Below are positions 58,731 to 64,000 of a stretch of DNA of 64,000 bases, in pieces. The stretch covers positions 3,682,865 through 3,746,864 of the forward strand of contig CP137683.1 of NCBI GenBank assembly GCA_037976565.1, written 5' to 3'. Below the pieces are notes generated by a model. That model made no database searches, had not been told where the DNA came from, and saw only the letters and a program-made list of their open reading frames with translations. The position numbers and the translations under genes were made by a program. The DNA comes from Mesocentrotus franciscanus. Taxonomy: Eukaryota > Echinodermata > Echinoidea > Camarodonta > Strongylocentrotidae. Within the stretch, counting starts at the first letter, position 1. Every line of letters begins with the position of its first letter.

Positions 58731-59663
58731 CTGGAATACAAAATAATCTCTCCTCCTCCTCCTTCTCCTCCTCCTTCTCCTTCGTGTTATTACTGCTGCA
58801 TCATTTTCCTTTTCATTTCACTTACATTCGTATCATCATAGTAATACCATCATTCACATTATCACTATAACTATAATGCTATCATTACCATTTCCAGAAG
58901 ATGATTGCACACAGTTGCTAGGTCTGACAAGCCTTTGGCAAACATTGTGCAAGCTCTTGGACTTTCAGAAGTACCACTCGTACGATGCACTCCTACAAAT
59001 CCATACAATATGTGAATGGGACTCGATCTTGAGAATGACTACTTCAATAGGCGCTTTACCTATCATACACGAATGACGTACATCAAGACTTGAACAGAGA
59101 GATAGCAAACTTGCCCTGCATTATCAAAGATTCGAGCCAGAGTGGACGAAAGGGCTTGCATTTTTGAAAACAGGTTAAAGGTACGGTTCAAAATGGAAGT
59201 GTTTGAATTCTGCTCAAAATCCATCATTAAATAGTTGACAAAAAAAAAATATATATATATATATATATTAAGCAAGACAGTGTTATTTAGTGAGTACAAA
59301 GAGAATTTTGGGTACTTCTCATTCATTTGGTGAATGTATAGACACATAATGAATATAACCACAATTTCCAGATCATTATTTTGTTAAATTTTTAGTGGAT
59401 GTATTCCTATCAATAAAAGTTTGTAACTTACAATGTGCCAATCCTTCACTCTGTTAAATAGGGAATACAAAAAGGGTTAGAAGGAAATGGGCAAACAAAT
59501 TTGAAGGAGTAAAAGGGAGAGTAACTGTAGTCGAATAAAAAAAAAATGGAGAAGATGCAGTCAGAATAACAGCTAGGATATTTCAAGAAAATAAACCGAA
59601 AGAGTAAACCAAATGAATGTACCTGTACCATGGGAGACTGGGCGTACTATGAGATAGTTGTCA

Positions 59664-59722
59664 ATTCAATGGTCTCTAAATAATTCAATGGACTCTAAAT
59701 AATTCAATGGATTCTAAATAAT
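59664..59722. repeat. 21-bp tandem repeat x3
   Basis: AATTCAATGG(T/A)(C/T)TCTAAAT-type unit repeated three times. Confidence 0.85.
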
Positions 59723-60147
59723 GAGGAAGAGTCCATACTGAGGTTGACAATTTTTATTTGTATTCAATGTGTTTGTCCTAAAACAAGGCATATTATAGCT
59801 TTTTGTCTCTATTTAGTATTTACCCAGGTATAGTGAATGGGAAACTGGCAAAATTTATTCCTAGAATCACGGCACTCGGACTAATATTTGTTACTAGAAA
59901 AGCAGAAAGGGAGGTAATATCAAATAAGTTATCATAGATGATACATGTACAATGTAGATACACACAAAACAAATAATATAATCATTATCATTGCATGTAG
60001 ACCTATCATAATACAAAGATAGAGAAAATTGAAGAAATAAGGTGATGCTAGCCAATGCTATACAAAACACATTTTCCCCTAAAAGATAGAACTGGTATTC
60101 ATTCCTCTAATCAATCTTACTGCAATATTCAAATATCTTATGTTTAA

Positions 60148-60733
60148 AGGGCAATCCAACCTGTGTAATAAGTTGATTTGTACGACAGCAGACAAATAAC
60201 AAAAACAGAATGGCAAAAGTTTGAAATGAATCGGACCAATAGTAAGGAAGTTATGAATGTTGAAATATGAGCTCACTAGGTCTATACGAATCTCAAATTG
60301 GTAGTTCGGTCAGTGAATGGTGACGTAGGACGTGGATAACTCTCCCATTTGCCATGTACAAAAATATCACTAATTTCTGTTTTTCTTGTAAGTTCCTTCT
60401 CCCTTGGGGCACTACTCAAAATATATTATAGATATCATATTATTATAGGTCCTCTAAAAAGAATAGACCCTCCTGGGCCATGAATTTTTGAAAAATTTAA
60501 ATTTTAGTCATTTCATATGTTGGAACCGATGGGAAAGTAGTCCGGCACTACATCACATTGACATTACTGCTTCAGCCAATATGAAGTGCCCATACGTATA
60601 GTGATTACAACTTTTTAAAATTCACAACTTTCTTATATTTAGTCACATTTAATTGAAACTTTCTTCAGTTTGCTTCTCTGAATTTTCTGCTATCTTTTAG
60701 AGTAGTTGTCTATTTGGGTTGGATTTCCTTCTA
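60148..60733 (+). mobile_element. Element F (copy 1), TTAA type
   Basis: After TTAA (60144-60147) it starts AGGGCAATCCAACC and ends with the inverse GGGTTGGATTTCCTT near 60733; the right TTAA is eroded to CTAA. It holds the intact CTCCCTTGGGGCAC site that is interrupted by E in copy 2. Confidence 0.7.
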
Positions 60734-63430
60734 AATTTTTTTATGGCATCAGTCATAATGCCCCATGGGCAGATAGAGAAAACTGAACAAATAAGATGTG
60801 CTTCTGAATAATAGAATTGGTATTTGTTTCACTTCAACATCCCAATTTCCCAGGTACGATGAGGTTGATTGGATAGATCAATACGTCTGCACTGTAAACT
60901 ATGAATAATTCACAAAACATGAAATTAGATTGCCTCTTCGGAAGGCTCTATAGGTCTACTACAAGTGAAATCAGTGACGACCACAAAAGTGGAATCATGA
61001 AAAAAGATGAGACAAGCTATTAATCAACTACCTATCCTCTTTCAGGCTATAAATCATCTTTCTGCCCCCCCCCCCTGCAAAAAAACATCATATTCATCTT
61101 TCAATTTCTCTCTGCCCAAATGTAGTATTTCATTTTCCATCGCTTTCAAAGCAATCACTGTAATGGACAGACATGATTATTATCTTCATTTGGCATACAA
61201 TAATTCATGTTATACTTGATTACTTGTAATTATCCTGGTGACTGGATTCATGTGTTTTCTGGGTAAAGAAGTTACTCTGCCTTGGAAATAGGTTGAAAAG
61301 AAAATACCAATATATTTAATGTCTAATTTTCAATTCGAATAATTTCATTTATTGTATGGTTTCGACTTTGGTTAAAAAGGAAAAGGATATTAATATAATT
61401 TTGAATTATGCACTTTTTTTACAATTGACAAAGGTTTAGTTGTTAAAGAAGTGAAAAAGAAAATAACGAAAAAGAGACTTTTAAATAATCTCTTTTATCT
61501 GGTGAAGTACCGTCTACAAATGGACGAACATAAGTATACATAAATGGACAAAATAAATTGGAATATAAAAAAATCTACAATATACTATGATGTATGCAAC
61601 TAGAAATTGAAGAAATAAAGAAGACCAGAAATGGTTATCAAAAAAATATATATATTAAAAAAACCTTCTGGATCCAAACAAATGATATACATGTGCACAC
61701 GTCCAAATATAGTTTGATATACAAAATTTCATTAAAAAATACATCACAGAGCATGTGAGGATATCATAAATGGTCAACCTTACAACCACCAGAAATCACT
61801 GACATATGACTTATCTCCATTTGCTCCCAAAGAAACATACAACTCCATTTCATTGACCAAGGAAACCACAAAGATATCTCCAAAAATAGATCAAAAACCG
61901 ATGAAAGCAGTGGACTGAAGTCTCTGATGGCTTGACAAACAGCAAATGGAATAGACCTGAAAACAGTCAAGAGGCTGAGATGTAGATGACAGAGTGTGCA
62001 AAGCTGACAGGATATTTACAAGAAAACATTCCATGCTCTCTGAGATCATCATCATCATTATCTAACTCTGCGCATAAACTTTAATGTCAGATGAATAAAT
62101 ATATGCAGTCGTAAAAATCGCTTCCCCAGCATGTACAAATTTCCACAAAATGAAGAAATCCAGCTAAATCTTTAACGTTCCCAACCTCGATACTTTGATG
62201 GGCGATTATTCCTCTGGGTGTCAGAAAATGTTGAAAGGCATTGATAATTCCATGACAACATCACATGAAGACCTCACTTGTCATGTTTCCTAACTGGCAA
62301 CCATCGAATGGCGGATGCACAAATGCTTCCACGGTCAGACGACGAGGGATACAATGCATGAGAGAGAGAGCCCCCTACAGCCGGCTAATGAACTTGGCAG
62401 GCAGGCAGGCAGGCGCTGGCTGCGTAATCCAGCGACACAGCTAGAATGCAGACACCATGTTCTGCTATTTGTGCTGTAAGGTGTTACCAAGCTAAGCAGC
62501 AGATATCGAATCAACAAACAACATCGATTTGTCATGCCCGATTATCTGTCTTTTTTATTAAATTTTCAAGGACGATGAAATAGGAATGATGGCTGAGCTT
62601 GTGGATGAAATAGAAAGACTTAATTCATGAATTTGGGGATTAATTTCCTATAAGCTGGTCATTGTAGCCTGTTAATAGAATGTAATTCACTGTAATGCAG
62701 TTTTCACCGACAAGATTTTTAGGCACGTTTACACTTACAAAACCATGATTTTAAAAATCAATGAATGTGTGAAAGTACAAAAGCTGATGGTTATAAAACA
62801 ATAGTTTGTTCATCACTTTGCAGATCTCCCCCATCACAGAAAAACTTGGTTTAACCGGTTTCATGAATAAGGGATAAAATTCACCATGAGTGCTGATGTC
62901 TATTGTCTTTATATCTACTTTACAGACTCTCAATTTGCCAAGTTGTCATACTGACAATAAAGTTGTTTTTCAACTATACAAATTAGGATGTACAAATTAC
63001 AAATTTACCATTATAACTGTTAGAATACAAAATGACAGCTGTCTGAGTACAGGATGATAGCTGCCCTGATATGTGTTCACTGAGTTGATGGTTGCCTGAA
63101 CATTGGTCATTTCAAAATTCTCAGAAGGGGGCGGTGGGATAGTGCAGACTCCTTAACCCCCAACCCATGTCCTATTTACAACTTTCTTTACTGACAAGAT
63201 TACTAAAAGCATACTTTCCTACAGGGGATACCATACATGTACGTACATGTAGTAGCTTGATGGATAGATATCCTGATTTAATAAATCATGGCATGAAAAG
63301 TGTCTGTGACAGATATGGGGATGAAGAAATCAAGAGATGGGGAGAGGAGGATGGACAAAAACATAGCCCTGTTCACACCTGGTCAAAGCTTACACTCTAA
63401 AAACTAAAATGTTAAAATCACCATATAAAA
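60734..63430. other. No gene seen
   Basis: Includes a poly-C run (61066-61075), a GGCA repeat (62396-62413, within a GC-richer patch 62330-62470 that could be an untranslated or promoter region) and otherwise AT-rich sequence. No splice-bounded exon was accepted. Confidence 0.45.
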
Positions 63431-63434
63431 GGGC

Positions 63435-63562
63435 CAGGAATTACCACTCTTTCAAAATGATAGATTAACACTTCGAACATGCTAGATCCAACACTATAAA
63501 GGTTGAATTTAGTATGGTTAAAAGTGTTAATCTGACATTTTGAAAAAGTGGTCACTCCTCAG
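63435..63562. mobile_element. Small palindromic MITE U
   Basis: ACCACTCTTTCAAAATGATAG plus ATTAACACTT pairs with AAGTGTTAATCTGACATTTT plus GAAAAAGTGGT, total about 128 bp. No target duplication was fixed. Confidence 0.6.
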
Positions 63563-63798
63563 CCCTAGTTATAAATGGTGTTCAACATAGAACACGGCAT
63601 AGCAATGAGTCTTATGACGAAAGAAATATTGTGGAGCAAAAGAGAGGTATAGGTACTTTTCAAATGAGTATACCACCAAAAATAGGGTCTGTCTACATTT
63701 CATATGAATGTGGTATAACTAAAGTCATTGCATTCCATCACGCACTCTCCTACTCGTTTTGTATTCATTGTATTCTTGATTATTTGTCTTTGCCGAAT

Positions 63799-63831
63799 AA
63801 TGATAATGATAATGATGATAATGATAATGAT
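63799..63831. repeat. (GATAAT)n microsatellite
   Basis: Runs of ATGATAATGATAATGATGAT. Confidence 0.85.
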
Positions 63832-64000
63832 CAGAGCTGCCAACCTTGTGCGACCAAAAAAAGGAATCATGATGGCAAAAAAAGGGAATTTCAAGCAAAA
63901 AAAAAGGAATTCATTAAAACAAAACTTACAACCACGCGTGACACACTTCCAGTGCTTCTTTTTGAGAATATTTTTCTCTTCAAGTATGTTTTAACCTTAG
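63832..64000. mobile_element. D/E-type element, left end only
   Basis: CAGAGCTGCCAACC at 63834 matches the terminus of element D (CAGGGCTGCCAAC) and its inverse. The rest runs off the window, so the element is partial as seen. Confidence 0.5.

Noticed and set aside
61764..61970. Acceptor-like TTGACTGTTTTCAG on the minus strand before a 68-codon frame
   Set aside because: Hydrophobic, compositionally intronic peptide and no good donor.
62330..62540. GC-richer patch with GGCA repeats, possibly a first exon or UTR
   Set aside because: No long frame, weak donor (AAG|GTGTTA) and no promoter motif; noted only as a patch.

Overview
This is eukaryotic, AT-rich genomic DNA with almost no continuous coding sequence. 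Long introns, many short interspersed palindromic DNA elements, tRNA-derived SINEs, decayed LINE 3' ends, GA/TC microsatellites and frequent 'acatgta' words suggest a marine invertebrate. An echinoderm such as a sea urchin is my best guess; this is inference, since no marker gene was recognised.

The only convincing host gene lies on the minus strand. I place four coding exons at 37830-37658, 22373-22221, 20974-20872 and 12754-12591, with a possible terminal exon at 10610-10482. All have consensus splice sites and their phases join without a shift (0, 0, 1, 0). The predicted protein is Ser/Pro/Arg-rich, looks disordered, and I do not recognise its family. The third exon sits beside a decaying array of its own copies, one of which (20812-20734) still has usable splice sites in the same phases. 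The second exon has a frameshifted duplicate just upstream.

Most of the rest is transposon-derived. Four families of short elements (A, B, C, F) are flanked by TTAA and begin with AGG. They abut at shared TTAA sites and nest in each other (A inside B at 45.8-47.7 kb, C inside S at 38.7 kb). Two further families (D, E) have CA...TGCCAAC ends and 6-bp target duplications; one insertion is confirmed by an unoccupied homologous site at 60.4 kb. Small hairpin elements with 3-bp duplications (CTG, TTA, TTG) form further groups.

The most unusual object is a 773-bp foldback element at 32788-33560. It has 360-bp arms about 98% identical and a 9-11 bp target duplication. Each arm carries what looks like a promoter plus first coding exon ending in a splice donor. 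The plus-strand copy is open; the minus-strand copy, in the sense of the host gene whose 15-kb intron it occupies, is frameshifted.

From 38 kb to 64 kb no host gene was found. That part holds repeats, a GC-rich island at 55.0-55.3 kb, and tandem duplications. All calls come from reading the sequence by eye; no database was consulted.
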